A DNA stretch of 64,000 bases from Lachnospiraceae bacterium UBA3401. GTDB taxonomy: Bacteria; Bacillota; Clostridia; Lachnospirales; Lachnospiraceae. Position 1 is the first letter of the stretch. Each line of letters opens with the position of its first letter. The translations under genes were made by a program, and so were the position numbers. The notes below the pieces were generated by a model. The model made no database searches. It was not told the origin of the DNA and was given only the letters and a program-made list of their open reading frames with translations. The stretch spans positions 35,450 to 99,449 of the forward strand of contig DEPD01000003.1 of assembly GCA_002358575.1 (NCBI GenBank), given 5' to 3'. Positions 9,490 to 17,034 of this stretch are shown piece after piece.

Positions 9490-9607
9490 CAATGTCATTA
9501 ACTTAAGAAATTTGATTAACGACTTGTGCCAGAAAAAGTCTAAGAATTCATAGCATTGTATAATAAATTGCAGCTATGAAAAGCTTAAATTAATGACATT
9601 GGCCGTG
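9490..9607 (+). promoter_or_regulatory. Structured leader of trpS: long-range inverted repeat with nested hairpin
   Basis: CAATGTCATTAA (9490-9501) is perfectly inverted as TTAATGACATTG (9590-9601), and pairing extends through a further CTTAA-type block after one mismatch. Inside the loop TTCATAG (9547-9553) pairs with CTATGAA (9574-9580). A TATAAT at 9559-9564 lies in the loop, but I see no good -35 at proper spacing. No T-box sequence (AGGGTGG-type) is present. This may be an RNA leader or a DNA operator. Confidence 0.45.
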
Positions 9608-9637
9608 AATAGTAACGATAAATTGGAGGAATAAAAA

Positions 9638-10738
9638 ATGAGTAAAATCATTTTAACTGGTGACAGACCAACAGGAAGGCTTCATATTGGCCATTATGTG
9701 GGGTCGCTTCGCCGTAGGGTAGAGTTGCAGAACTCAGGAGAGTACGATAAAATTTATATTATGATTGCTGACGCGCAGGCACTGACAGACAATATTGAGA
9801 ATCCAGAGAAGGTTAGACAGAATGTGATTGAGGTGGCGCTGGATTATCTGGCAGTAGGACTTGACCCTGCAAAGTCTACACTTTTTATTCAGTCGCAAAT
9901 CTCGGAATTGACTGAACTCACATTTTATTATATGGATTTGGTTACAGTCTCAAGATTGCAGCGCAATCCAACTGTAAAGAGTGAAATACAGCTTCGGAAT
10001 TTTGAGGCGAGTATTCCAGTAGGGTTCTTTACGTATCCAATCAGTCAGGCAGCGGATATTACATTTTGCAAGGCAAATGTGGTTCCTGTAGGGGAAGATC
10101 AGCTTCCTATGATTGAGCAGACAAAGGAGATTGTGCACAAGTTTAATTCCGTGTATGCGCCGGACAATCCTGTACTTGTGGAACCTAAGGCGTTGGTGCC
10201 GGAGGCGGAGGCTTGCAAACGGCTTCCAGGAACAGACGGAAAGGCAAAGATGAGCAAGTCGCTTGGCAACTGTATCTACCTTGCAGACAGCGCAGACGAG
10301 GTGCGCACCAAGATTATGAGTATGTACACAGATCCGTTACATTTGCAGGTCAGTGATCCTGGTCATCTTGAAGGTAATACTGTATTTACGTACCTTGACG
10401 CATTTGCACGTGATGAACATTTTGAGCGCTATTGCCCAGATTATGCAAATCTTGATGAGATGAAGGGACATTATACGAGAGGCGGTCTTGGCGATGTAAA
10501 AGTCAAAAAGTTTTTGAATAATATTATGCAGGAGGAGTTAGAGCCAATTCGGAATCGGCGTGCGGCATTTGAGAAGGATATCCCAGAGATTTACAATATT
10601 CTTAAGAAAGGCTCTGAAGCGGCGCGGGAAGTGGCAGCACAGACATTAGCAGAAGTAAAACACGCGATGAAAATTGATTATTTTGAGGATATGGAATTGA
10701 TTCAGGCGCAGAGTGAGCGCTATCAAGGAATCGAGTAG
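9638..10738 (+). CDS. trpS: tryptophan--tRNA ligase
   Basis: Class I aminoacyl-tRNA synthetase that charges tRNA-Trp. The HIGH motif is GRLHIGHYVGSL near residue 15 and the KMSKS motif is KAKMSKSLGN (about 205-214). At 366 aa it is slightly longer than the ~330-aa Bacillus type. TTGGAGGAATAAAAA precedes the ATG. The gene stands alone behind a 172-bp region with a long inverted repeat. The last two codons and the stop (ATC GAG TAG) lie inside a repeat element shared with the 3' end of the AraC-type gene at 21698, so the C-terminal Ile-Glu may have been added by insertion. Confidence 0.96.
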   Translation: MSKIILTGDRPTGRLHIGHYVGSLRRRVELQNSGEYDKIYIMIADAQALTDNIENPEKVRQNVIEVALDYLAVGLDPAKSTLFIQSQISELTELTFYYMDLVTVSRLQRNPTVKSEIQLRNFEASIPVGFFTYPISQAADITFCKANVVPVGEDQLPMIEQTKEIVHKFNSVYAPDNPVLVEPKALVPEAEACKRLPGTDGKAKMSKSLGNCIYLADSADEVRTKIMSMYTDPLHLQVSDPGHLEGNTVFTYLDAFARDEHFERYCPDYANLDEMKGHYTRGGLGDVKVKKFLNNIMQEELEPIRNRRAAFEKDIPEIYNILKKGSEAAREVAAQTLAEVKHAMKIDYFEDMELIQAQSERYQGIE

Positions 10739-10823
10739 AGAAGATTCTTCTTCTCCCTGCTCGCGCGCCGGACGCAGGCAGCTTTAGCTGCATATTTCCT
10801 TTGCGCGTCCGTGTGCATAAAAA
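10729..10823 (+). repeat. Double-hairpin intergenic repeat, copy 1 (overlaps trpS stop)
   Basis: It begins AATCGAGTAG, which includes the trpS stop, and ends GTGTGCATAAAAA. A first hairpin pairs the GAGTAGAGAAGA region with TTCTTCTCCCTGCTC. A second has an outer stem GGACGCA / TGCGCGTCC and an inner stem GCAGC-TTTA-GCTGC. The same plan, with compensating sequence changes in both stems, recurs at 22480-22573. Confidence 0.7.
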
Positions 10824-10861
10824 ATTTGCAAGCCATCTCTAAAGGGTGACTTGCAAATTTT
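10821..10861. terminator. Bidirectional terminator between trpS and the LysR gene
   Basis: Perfect 12-bp arms AAAATTTGCAAG (10821-10832) and CTTGCAAATTTT (10850-10861) provide A- and T-runs on both sides. It serves convergent trpS and LysR transcripts and overlaps the LysR stop codon. Confidence 0.8.
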
Positions 10862-11753
10862 ATTTTCTTCTTCTTTTTAAATATTTATATAGTGTATTCG
10901 CTACAAGGCTTCTTCCACGTCCTTTATCCGAAATAATCTGTATAGACCGTTTGGGAATACAACAATTTATTTGCATTTGTACCAGTTTTCCGCTTTCCAG
11001 CAAAGATAGAGCAAGAGCTTCGGGGACAAAACCGATTCCAAAATTGTTTTCAATGAGCGGCAGCATAAGGTCCGATGTTGCAACTTCCATATCAGGCTCA
11101 TAATCTACTCCATGTTCTATAAAAAAATTTTTATAAAGATGATACGTGGCACTTTCTTTTCCCAATCCGATTAGGGAATAATTTCTAATGTCCTTCAATT
11201 CTAATACGGTTTTGCTCAAGGCTCTGTACTGTGCTCCACCTACAAGTATTTCGTCATAATCCATTATTTTGTTGCACGAAATTGTTATAGGCAGTTCAAA
11301 AGGAGTTGTAATAACAGCAAAATCCAGTTTACCACTTATAAGATGCCGTATTGTTTCCGGCGTTGTATGATTATGGATTTTTATCTTTATTTCAGGAAAT
11401 TCCAATCTGAAATTATGTAGGGCGTTTAATACAAAAAGATGCAGGGCTGTTTCCGTTACTCCTATTTCTACTGTACCGCCATTAAATGGATTTTGTCTGC
11501 CGATTTCTTCTTGCGCACTTAATAATTGCCTGTATGCAATTTCTACATGGGAATATAGCAGTTCCCCTTCTTTTGTCAGACTGATTCCTCTTGGCTCGCG
11601 GACAAACAAACGACATCCCAACTGCGATTCCAACAGTTTCATAATGCGTGTCACATTGGGCTGATTGCTGCCTAGTGCGGTCGCTGCTTTTGTTATATTT
11701 TCATATTTTGCCACATAATAAAAAATCTTGTAGTGTTCAAAATTTATATCCAT
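10860..11753 (-). CDS. LysR-family transcriptional regulator
   Basis: A 297-aa DNA-binding regulator. The N-terminal winged helix-turn-helix (ITKAATALGSNQPNVTRIMK, about residues 18-37) is followed by a periplasmic-binding-protein-like effector domain. I chose the ATG at 11753 because the protein then starts MDINFEHYKIFYYVAK, as LysR relatives do. Its GGAGG is 14 nt upstream, which is long. Open codons extend upstream to 11804, but no site supports them. The gene is divergent from the MATE pump gene at 11863, the classic arrangement for a LysR protein controlling its neighbour. The effector is unknown. Confidence 0.9.
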   Translation of the reverse strand: MDINFEHYKIFYYVAKYENITKAATALGSNQPNVTRIMKLLESQLGCRLFVREPRGISLTKEGELLYSHVEIAYRQLLSAQEEIGRQNPFNGGTVEIGVTETALHLFVLNALHNFRLEFPEIKIKIHNHTTPETIRHLISGKLDFAVITTPFELPITISCNKIMDYDEILVGGAQYRALSKTVLELKDIRNYSLIGLGKESATYHLYKNFFIEHGVDYEPDMEVATSDLMLPLIENNFGIGFVPEALALSLLESGKLVQMQINCCIPKRSIQIISDKGRGRSLVANTLYKYLKRRRK

Positions 11754-11788
11754 GTATTTTTTATATGCCTCCAATATAATATATATAT

Positions 11789-11817
11789 TTTTCATATTTT
11801 GCAAAAGGAATTATAAT
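11789..11817 (+). promoter_or_regulatory. Probable promoter of the MATE gene at 11863
   Basis: TTTTCA (11789-11794), 17-bp spacer, TATAAT (11812-11817). The position between divergent LysR and MATE genes makes it a likely target of the LysR protein. Confidence 0.5.
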
Positions 11818-11862
11818 ACATTCTCAGAAATATGTAAATAGAGTTAGAAAGGATATGGTTTT

Positions 11863-13197
11863 ATGAACAAAGATTTAACTGTCGGGAAACCCGAACTGGT
11901 GTTATGGAGATTCTGCCTTCCGCTTTTTGGCAGTATTATTTTTCAACAGCTCTATAATATAGCAGACAGTCTTGTTGCGGGAAAATTTATCAGCGAAAAC
12001 GCACTGGCAGCCGTGGGAAATAGTTATGAAATTACACTAATTTTTATTGCGTTTGCGTTTGGTTGTAACATGGGATGTTCTGTTGTTGTTTCACAATTAT
12101 TTGGGGCAAAGGAATTTTACCGACTGAAAACTGCTGTAACAACAGCCTGCATTTTTAGCGGGGCTGTTTGTATTGCATTGATGCTTGCAGGTATTTGGAG
12201 CTGTAATCCGCTACTTCATTTGATGCGTACACCGAAAGAAGTTTTCATGGACTCGAAACTATATCTTGATATTTATATATGGGGACTTCCGTTTGTGTTT
12301 TTTTATAATATCGCAACAGGAATTTTTTCTGCTTTGGGCGATTCAAAAACCCCATTTTATTTTCTTGCAGTGTCCTCTGTGTCAAATATAGCGGTAGACA
12401 TTTTATTCGTGAAAGCATTTCATATGAGTGTTGCAGGTGTTGCTTGGGCAACCTTTTTGTGTCAGGGAATCAGTTGTATTCTGGCTGTATTTACAGTGTG
12501 GATACGACTTAAAAAAATTCAGAGTCAGCACAAAGCAGCATTATTTGACTGGGAACTGCTAAAAAGGATTATTGTTGTTGCCGTTCCAAGCATCTTACAG
12601 CAAAGTTTCATCTCCGTGGGAAATATTTTGATTCAGAGTATAATTAATGGTTTTGGCGCTTCTGTTATGGCAGGATATTCCGCTGCAGTAAAACTGAATA
12701 ATCTGGTAATTACATCCTTTACAACAATCGGCAACGGAATTTCAAATTACTCAGCACAAAATCTTGGCGCAGGAAAATATGAAAGAATAAAGGAAGGCTT
12801 TCTTGCAGGTATTAAGATGGTATGGTGCTTTTGCATTCCATTCTGCACTCTTTATCTTTTCTTTGGAAAATACCTGCTGCTTTTGTTTATGGAAAAAGGT
12901 TCCGGTGCAGCGTTGATAACGGGCAGACAATTTTTATGGATACTATCACCGTTTTATTTTATTGTATCAACTAAATTAGCTGCAGACGGCATTCTTCGGG
13001 GAATCAGTGCGATGCGCCAGTTCATGGTGGCTACATTTACTGATTTAATCCTGCGTGTGCTTCTGGCTTTTTTGTTATCAGATTTGACAAAGAGCGCCAT
13101 CGGTATATGGTGCGCATGGCCGCTTGGCTGGACAATTGCGATGGTAATTTCTGTTTTCTTTTATCGCAAAAAATTAAAGAACTATATACATAATTAA
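11863..13197 (+). CDS. MATE family efflux transporter
   Basis: A 444-aa inner-membrane multidrug/toxin exporter with about 12 transmembrane helices, typical length for the family. The N terminus MNKDLTVGKPELVLWRFCLP and the QQLYNIADSLVAGKFI segment are characteristic of the DinF/NorM-like clostridial branch. AGAAAGGA precedes the ATG. The gene is divergent from a LysR regulator and ends with its own terminator at 13211. The substrate and coupling ion cannot be inferred. Confidence 0.93.
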   Translation: MNKDLTVGKPELVLWRFCLPLFGSIIFQQLYNIADSLVAGKFISENALAAVGNSYEITLIFIAFAFGCNMGCSVVVSQLFGAKEFYRLKTAVTTACIFSGAVCIALMLAGIWSCNPLLHLMRTPKEVFMDSKLYLDIYIWGLPFVFFYNIATGIFSALGDSKTPFYFLAVSSVSNIAVDILFVKAFHMSVAGVAWATFLCQGISCILAVFTVWIRLKKIQSQHKAALFDWELLKRIIVVAVPSILQQSFISVGNILIQSIINGFGASVMAGYSAAVKLNNLVITSFTTIGNGISNYSAQNLGAGKYERIKEGFLAGIKMVWCFCIPFCTLYLFFGKYLLLLFMEKGSGAALITGRQFLWILSPFYFIVSTKLAADGILRGISAMRQFMVATFTDLILRVLLAFLLSDLTKSAIGIWCAWPLGWTIAMVISVFFYRKKLKNYIHN

Positions 13198-13210
13198 ATA
13201 TTATGAAGAA

Positions 13211-13245
13211 AGGGGGGCGATTATCTCGCCCCTCTGTGTCTTTTT
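13211..13245 (+). terminator. Terminator of the MATE gene
   Basis: GGGGCGA-TTATC-TCGCCCC stem within 13211-13234, followed by TCTGTGTCTTTTTC. Confidence 0.85.
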
Positions 13246-13323
13246 CTTTATCAGTCTATATGTAAAATAATAAATCGGGAATTTCCAATTCCTAAAAGCG
13301 CTTTTAAAATAGGACTTATAAAC

Positions 13324-13554
13324 TTAAAATTTGTCAAGCATTTTTTTGTAACTTTCGATTGTTTCTTCTGTTATTTGTTCTATTTCTTTTTCCGTATGAG
13401 TGTAATAAAAAGATGGGGGAAACAGTTGCCAACAATTACATCCCAGATATTCCCACCAATTGTCCATTTCCCGTAGTTCTATTTTGAACATTATTTTGTG
13501 ATGGATTTTTTTCAATATACCAATACATTTCTTTGCAGCCGCCATTATCCACAT
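13324..13554 (-). CDS. Small hypothetical protein (76 aa)
   Basis: I do not recognise this protein. The start is supported by AGAAAGGAAC 9 nt upstream of the ATG. The N-terminal third is Lys-rich and amphipathic, the middle is rich in aromatics and Cys (WWEYLGCNCWQLF), and the end is a charged helix (EKEIEQITEETIESYKKML). It is divergent from the small regulator gene at 13790 and shares a hairpin-bearing control region with it. A chance frame is possible. Confidence 0.45.
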   Translation of the reverse strand: MWIMAAAKKCIGILKKIHHKIMFKIELREMDNWWEYLGCNCWQLFPPSFYYTHTEKEIEQITEETIESYKKMLDKF

Positions 13555-13789
13555 TCGTTTTTGTTCCTTTCTGTCTTATGATATTCCAATTTTCATTTTT
13601 CCTATTTTAGTATATTCGTTTTTAAGAATATATTCAAGTATTAAAATATATTTTATAACATATTTTGTCACAGTTCAGCTTTGCCGAACTGTAACTATAC
13701 TTCTCCTCCTATTCGTTTTTGCGAAGATATTTAAGCAGCAGAATATATTTTATTCTATTGTTAAAGATAATATTTAAGGGGGGCGGAAT
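13555..13789. promoter_or_regulatory. Divergent control region with direct repeats flanking a hairpin
   Basis: An imperfect direct repeat of about 45 bp begins TATTCGTTTTTAAGAATATA (from 13614) and TATTCGTTTTTGCGAAGATA (from 13721). Between the copies lies the inverted repeat ACAGTTC (13670-13676) / GAACTGT (13686-13692). The region is very AT-rich and separates two divergent small genes, so it may hold both promoters and an operator. Confidence 0.45.
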
Positions 13790-14008
13790 GTGATTGACTA
13801 TTCTCCATTTTGGGAAACTTTGAGAAAATCAACTGAAAATTGGTATACATTGACAAACAAACATCATTTATCACATAGCACGCTTCATCGTTTGAAGCAC
13901 AACAAAGATGTATCAACGAAAACACTGAATGATTTATGTCGCATTATAAACTGTGACATAAAAGATATTGTTCGATATATTCCTTCTGACAAAGATCAAA
14001 AATTATAA
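13790..14008 (+). CDS. XRE/Cro-CI-type helix-turn-helix regulator (72 aa)
   Basis: A stand-alone HTH protein of the short Cro/CI-like type common in clostridial accessory regions. The HTH comprises HHLSHSTLHRLKHNKDVSTK and the second helix pair TLNDLCRIINC, ending near DIVRYIP. The start is GTG at 13790 behind AAGGGGGGCGGA; the overlapping ATG at 13788 is in another frame. It probably autoregulates and may control the divergent 76-aa gene. The target is an inference from position. Confidence 0.75.
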   Translation: MIDYSPFWETLRKSTENWYTLTNKHHLSHSTLHRLKHNKDVSTKTLNDLCRIINCDIKDIVRYIPSDKDQKL

Positions 14009-14285
14009 AATGGCGATAGCAATTTTTACAGATTGTTGTCGCTTAAATTTTTCTACAGATCCTTAATATCATTTCTTTTGTATGTTTTCTGTCAAAGACT
14101 TTATCCCCAAGAAAACCGATGACATTTTGAATTGAATTTATTTGCTTGTCGCTCTTTTTCACTATCCAATATTCGGCGCATGGGAAAGGAAAACCTTTTC
14201 CCTTTCTCGATTTAAGGTATAATTCATCTGATTTCAAGAAAAACTATTTTTAACGGAGAAAATAGAACAGACAGGAGGAAGTTAG
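14009..14285. other. Intergenic region before spoVAD, no supported gene
   Basis: A hairpin with GCGATAGCAATTTTTACAG / GTTGTCGC character follows the HTH gene at about 14012-14042. The only open frame (14043-14237, - strand) lacks a ribosome binding site. AGGAGG at 14273-14279 belongs to spoVAD. Confidence 0.5.
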
Positions 14286-15392
14286 GTGGAGATGAATACA
14301 TCAAATAATAAAGCGATTGGAACATCAAGCGTTGCGTATGAAAATCCAGTACTTATCATGGGAAGTGGTTCGATTGTAGGGCAGATGGAGAATGAAGGGC
14401 CTCTCGCAGGAAGTTTTGACAAAGTTAGTGAGGATAAAAATGATATGTTTGGGGAAGATTCTTGGGAGAAGGCGGAGAGTGCACTTCAGAAGGAGGCAGT
14501 GGCACTCACACTGTCAAAGACAGGTGCGGAGACTGGCGATATCCGTTTTTTGTATGCAGGTGACTTGCTTGGACAAAATATAGCAAGTTCGTTTGGACTG
14601 GTGGATTATAATATTCCTCTGTTTGGATTGTACGGCGCGTGTTCTACCTGCGGAGAATCTCTCTGTCTGGGAAGTATGAGCGTAGCAGCTGGCTATGCAG
14701 ATCGGGTTATAAGTCTGACTTCAAGCCACTTTGCAAGTGCGCAGAAGGAATTTCGATATCCGTTGGAATATGGTGGACAAAGGCCACTCTACGCGTCGTG
14801 GACTGTGACGGGAAGTGCAGGTTTTTTGCTGCAAAGTATTAATGCATCAGGAAGATCTATATCTGGAAGGGCGATTAAGAATGAGTATGAGGGCAAATAT
14901 CAGAACAAGATTGGTATCACGGGTATTACAGTAGGACGTATAGAGGACTTTGGCATTAAGGATTCCTTTAATATGGGGTGTGCAATGGCACCAGCGGCAG
15001 CGTGGACAATCGCTGGCAATCTAAAAGATTTTGGCAGAAAACCGCAAGATTATGATGCAATCTTTACTGGAGATCTGGGAAGTGTCGGACAACAGGCACT
15101 GTTTGAATTACTGTCTCAAGAAAATATTGACATTAGTGATAGGCATTATGACTGTGGGCTATTAATTTATGATACAGAGAAGCAGGATGTCCATGCAGGA
15201 GGAAGTGGCTGTGGCTGTTCTGCAGTTGTGCTGTCGGCACATATTCTGCCTAAGCTTGCAAAAGGAGAATGGAAACGCATTTTATTTGTGCCTACAGGAG
15301 CACTGCTCAACAAGACATCTTTTAATGAAGGGCAGAATGTGCCAGGAATTGCACATGGCGTAGTAATTGAGGCACTTTCCACACAGAATTAA
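14286..15392 (+). CDS. spoVAD: stage V sporulation protein AD
   Basis: A thiolase-fold protein of the SpoVA channel system that moves calcium dipicolinate into the forespore and out during germination; SpoVAD is the DPA-binding, membrane-peripheral part. At 368 aa with GACSTCGESLCLGSMSVAAG and SLTSSHFASAQKEFRYPLEY stretches it matches the family over its full length. The GTG at 14286 sits 6-7 nt from AGGAGG; an ATG two codons later is the alternative. The usual partners spoVAC and spoVAE are absent on both sides, which is unusual because they are normally adjacent. Either the operon was split or the gene is a relic. Confidence 0.92.
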   Translation: MEMNTSNNKAIGTSSVAYENPVLIMGSGSIVGQMENEGPLAGSFDKVSEDKNDMFGEDSWEKAESALQKEAVALTLSKTGAETGDIRFLYAGDLLGQNIASSFGLVDYNIPLFGLYGACSTCGESLCLGSMSVAAGYADRVISLTSSHFASAQKEFRYPLEYGGQRPLYASWTVTGSAGFLLQSINASGRSISGRAIKNEYEGKYQNKIGITGITVGRIEDFGIKDSFNMGCAMAPAAAWTIAGNLKDFGRKPQDYDAIFTGDLGSVGQQALFELLSQENIDISDRHYDCGLLIYDTEKQDVHAGGSGCGCSAVVLSAHILPKLAKGEWKRILFVPTGALLNKTSFNEGQNVPGIAHGVVIEALSTQN

Positions 15393-15673
15393 TTAGTAGA
15401 CGACAAAAGTATTTGTCATTTACCATATATTGTCTGACTATTTATAGAAATATTATAAAAAAGACGGAAGAATAATCAAATTACACAATTTGTTCAAAAA
15501 ATTCAGAAAACAATCTAAATTTTTCTATAAAAAGTTCGATATATTATACAAGGGCAGCTAACATAGATTAATGCCATAAAGAGGCGCCATAAGTTACGGA
15601 CAGAATGATTATCTTAGCATGACTGTGTGGAAAAAGGGGTTCGACACAGCATATATAAGGGAAAGGAGCATCT
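15393..15673 (+). other. Intergenic region upstream of the flagellin-like gene
   Basis: 281 bp, AT-rich. The only clear signal is the sigma-D-like promoter at 15516-15542. AGGGAAAGGAG before 15674 is the ribosome binding site. No terminator for spoVAD is obvious. Confidence 0.5.
15516..15542 (+). promoter_or_regulatory. Sigma-D (sigma-28, flagellar) type promoter
   Basis: TAAA (15516-15519), 15-bp spacer, TTCGATAT (15535-15542). The Bacillus sigma-D consensus is TAAA-N15-GCCGATAT, so the -35 and spacing match exactly and the -10 matches six of eight. It lies about 125 bp upstream of a gene with a flagellin-like segment. Confidence 0.6.
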
Positions 15674-16228
15674 ATGGAAGTTCGGAGTGCAAATATAGCC
15701 CTGACAAACAGGGCGGCAGTGGCAATTGACAACTCTGGTTCAAACGGGAAAGAACAGCAATATGCGATGAAGGTAAGCAATGCTGTTTCTGAGGAGAATC
15801 AGGAACTTGATGACGAGTCGGTTATGCTCTCAATATCGGCAGCGGGTCTTAAGAGAAGTCTGCAGTTGGAGAAGCGGACAGAGAAGGAAGCGGTGGAGGA
15901 AAACTTTACGGGAGCTGTAGAACTTGAGGATATGATGAAGAAGATGGAAGGGCTTTCTAGTCAGGTTATCAACGGACATTTTTCCATTTCAGACAGACTG
16001 AATTTTAATTCTGAGATTGAGAAGCTTACCAATGAAATCAATCGGCTAAACGGAGAGAATACAGTTGTCACAAAAAATAATTGTATGCAACTGTCACAGA
16101 GAATATCGGATCTGACCCACAATATCAGTGCGGCGGCTGTCTACCGTAATAGCGCACGCACAGTATTTATGGTCAACTCAAGACAACCAATAAAACCGAC
16201 AAATACAAGACTTGACATTACACTGTAA
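15674..16228 (+). CDS. Hypothetical protein with flagellin-like helical segment (184 aa)
   Basis: Not a recognised full-length family. Residues about 95-125 (GLSSQVINGHFSISDRLNFN, then EIEKLTNEINRL) resemble the D1 helical hairpin of flagellins, where a leucine-rich helix is followed by a DR-x-x-hydrophobic turn and an EI-x-x-L-x-x-EI helix. The conserved flagellin N- and C-terminal ends are missing and no signal peptide is present. AAAGGAGCATCT precedes the ATG. A sigma-D-like promoter lies upstream and a terminator directly downstream, so it is a single-gene unit. A role in motility or the flagellar cell is an inference from promoter and fold similarity. Confidence 0.7.
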   Translation: MEVRSANIALTNRAAVAIDNSGSNGKEQQYAMKVSNAVSEENQELDDESVMLSISAAGLKRSLQLEKRTEKEAVEENFTGAVELEDMMKKMEGLSSQVINGHFSISDRLNFNSEIEKLTNEINRLNGENTVVTKNNCMQLSQRISDLTHNISAAAVYRNSARTVFMVNSRQPIKPTNTRLDITL

Positions 16229-16269
16229 AGAATCGAGTGGGGAAGAGAAATCTTCCTTACTCGATTTTA
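16229..16269 (+). terminator. Terminator of the flagellin-like gene, related to the double-hairpin repeat
   Basis: AATCGAGT-GG-GGAAGA, loop GAAA, TCTTCC-TT-ACTCGATT, then TTAT: a 16-bp stem in RNA counting two G-U pairs. Its first half resembles the start of the repeats at 10729 and 22480. Confidence 0.85.
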
Positions 16270-16276
16270 TAAATTC

Positions 16277-16426
16277 ATTGCAATACACCCACGCCAGATT
16301 TCGTATTGATTTATGATGATTTGGTGTGAATTGCAACAATTGATGCACGCAAAATGCCACAAGGCAGGCATTTTGGTGCTGGCTCCGACACCATGCAGCG
16401 TACATAGTGCGGGTGTGAAAAGTAAC
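16277..16426 (+). mobile_element. MITE-like element, copy 1 (degenerate left end)
   Basis: The 3' half (CAACAATTGATGCACGCAAA onward, ending GGGTGTGAAAAGTAAC) is nearly identical to the copy at 49499-49651. A core hairpin CAAAATGC...GCATTTTG is present. The left terminus has drifted from GTTAC to ATTGC and no target duplication is visible, so this copy looks old. Confidence 0.75.
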
Positions 16427-16503
16427 TAGTATACCGTTTTTTAATTCCTCATATACCAAGCACTCGCTATTTGTATACGAGGATTAAAAAAACGGTGTAC
16501 TAG
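16426..16503. repeat. 78-bp imperfect palindrome abutting MITE copy 1
   Basis: The 5' arm 16426-16456 (CTAGTATACCGTTTTTTAAT start) is matched by the inverted 3' arm 16473-16503, ending GGTGTACTAG. About 27 of 31 positions pair around a 16-nt loop. No T-run follows, so a simple terminator is unlikely. The GTAAC end of the MITE shares one base with it. Confidence 0.65.
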
Positions 16504-16648
16504 CCACTTGCATTTTTCTTTCTTGCAGGCTATAATTACGTTTGTATCCCTTACTTTTTCATAGAGTCTCAGAGTCTTTTTGTATTTGCTTTTACGGCAG
16601 ATTACAAGAAGTTATTTCATTGGTTATAGAAAGGTTTGGTATCCAATT

Positions 16649-16918
16649 ATGAAAAAAAATCCAAAACGGCTTACTGCCATCGCCGCACTTATCGCAATCA
16701 TCGGTTTGCTTATCGCATACGTAATCTCCGCATTTACAGCCACTCCAGGGGAAGCCGGAAATCGGTTTATGGCACTTTTATTTGGAATTATCACAATTCC
16801 TTTGTTGGCTTGGATTTTATTGTTTTGTATTGGACGAATGCAAAACAAACATACCATAGCAGAACTTTTTCTAGAAGATAAAAAAACAGAAAAGATCACG
16901 GAGAAAGAAAATATTTAA
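16649..16918 (+). CDS. Small hypothetical membrane protein (89 aa)
   Basis: Two hydrophobic segments (about residues 9-30 and 40-62) flank a short loop containing ATPGEAGNRF. The tail is Lys/Glu-rich and presumably cytosolic. I chose the ATG at 16649, which gives the start MKKNPKRLTAIAALIA; AAAGG lies about 14 nt upstream, a weak match. Small two-helix proteins of this kind are common in Lachnospiraceae, but I know of no function. It stands alone between the repeat cluster and the preQ1 riboswitch. Confidence 0.65.
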   Translation: MKKNPKRLTAIAALIAIIGLLIAYVISAFTATPGEAGNRFMALLFGIITIPLLAWILLFCIGRMQNKHTIAELFLEDKKTEKITEKENI

Positions 16919-17034
16919 AATGATAGTAGACATGTTATCTATGTTGTGCTATAATTTTTCTACTAAAAGAATATCTATCTTGTAATTTGCATGAAATATT
17001 TCGTAAAAAATCAAAAAACACAATTAATTTTAAA

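Noticed and set aside
9559..9564. TATAAT as the trpS promoter
   Set aside because: No acceptable -35 at 16-18 bp; it also lies in the loop of the inverted repeat, so I did not call a promoter.
9466..9637. T-box riboswitch upstream of trpS
   Set aside because: Expected by analogy, but no AGGGTGG-type T-box sequence or specifier stem is visible.
11776..11804. - strand promoter TTGCAA-N17-TATTAT for the LysR gene
   Set aside because: The start point would fall on the LysR ribosome binding site, leaving almost no leader; position is implausible, though a leaderless-like transcript is not excluded.
14043..14237. 64-codon open frame on the - strand before spoVAD
   Set aside because: No ribosome binding site before its ATG, no recognisable family, AT-rich DNA in which such a length can occur by chance. 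Could be a fragment, but I cannot support it.
16277..16426. MITE copies as integron attC sites or CRISPR repeats
   Set aside because: Ends and target duplications fit transposition; there is no integrase, attC core-site pattern or regular spacing.
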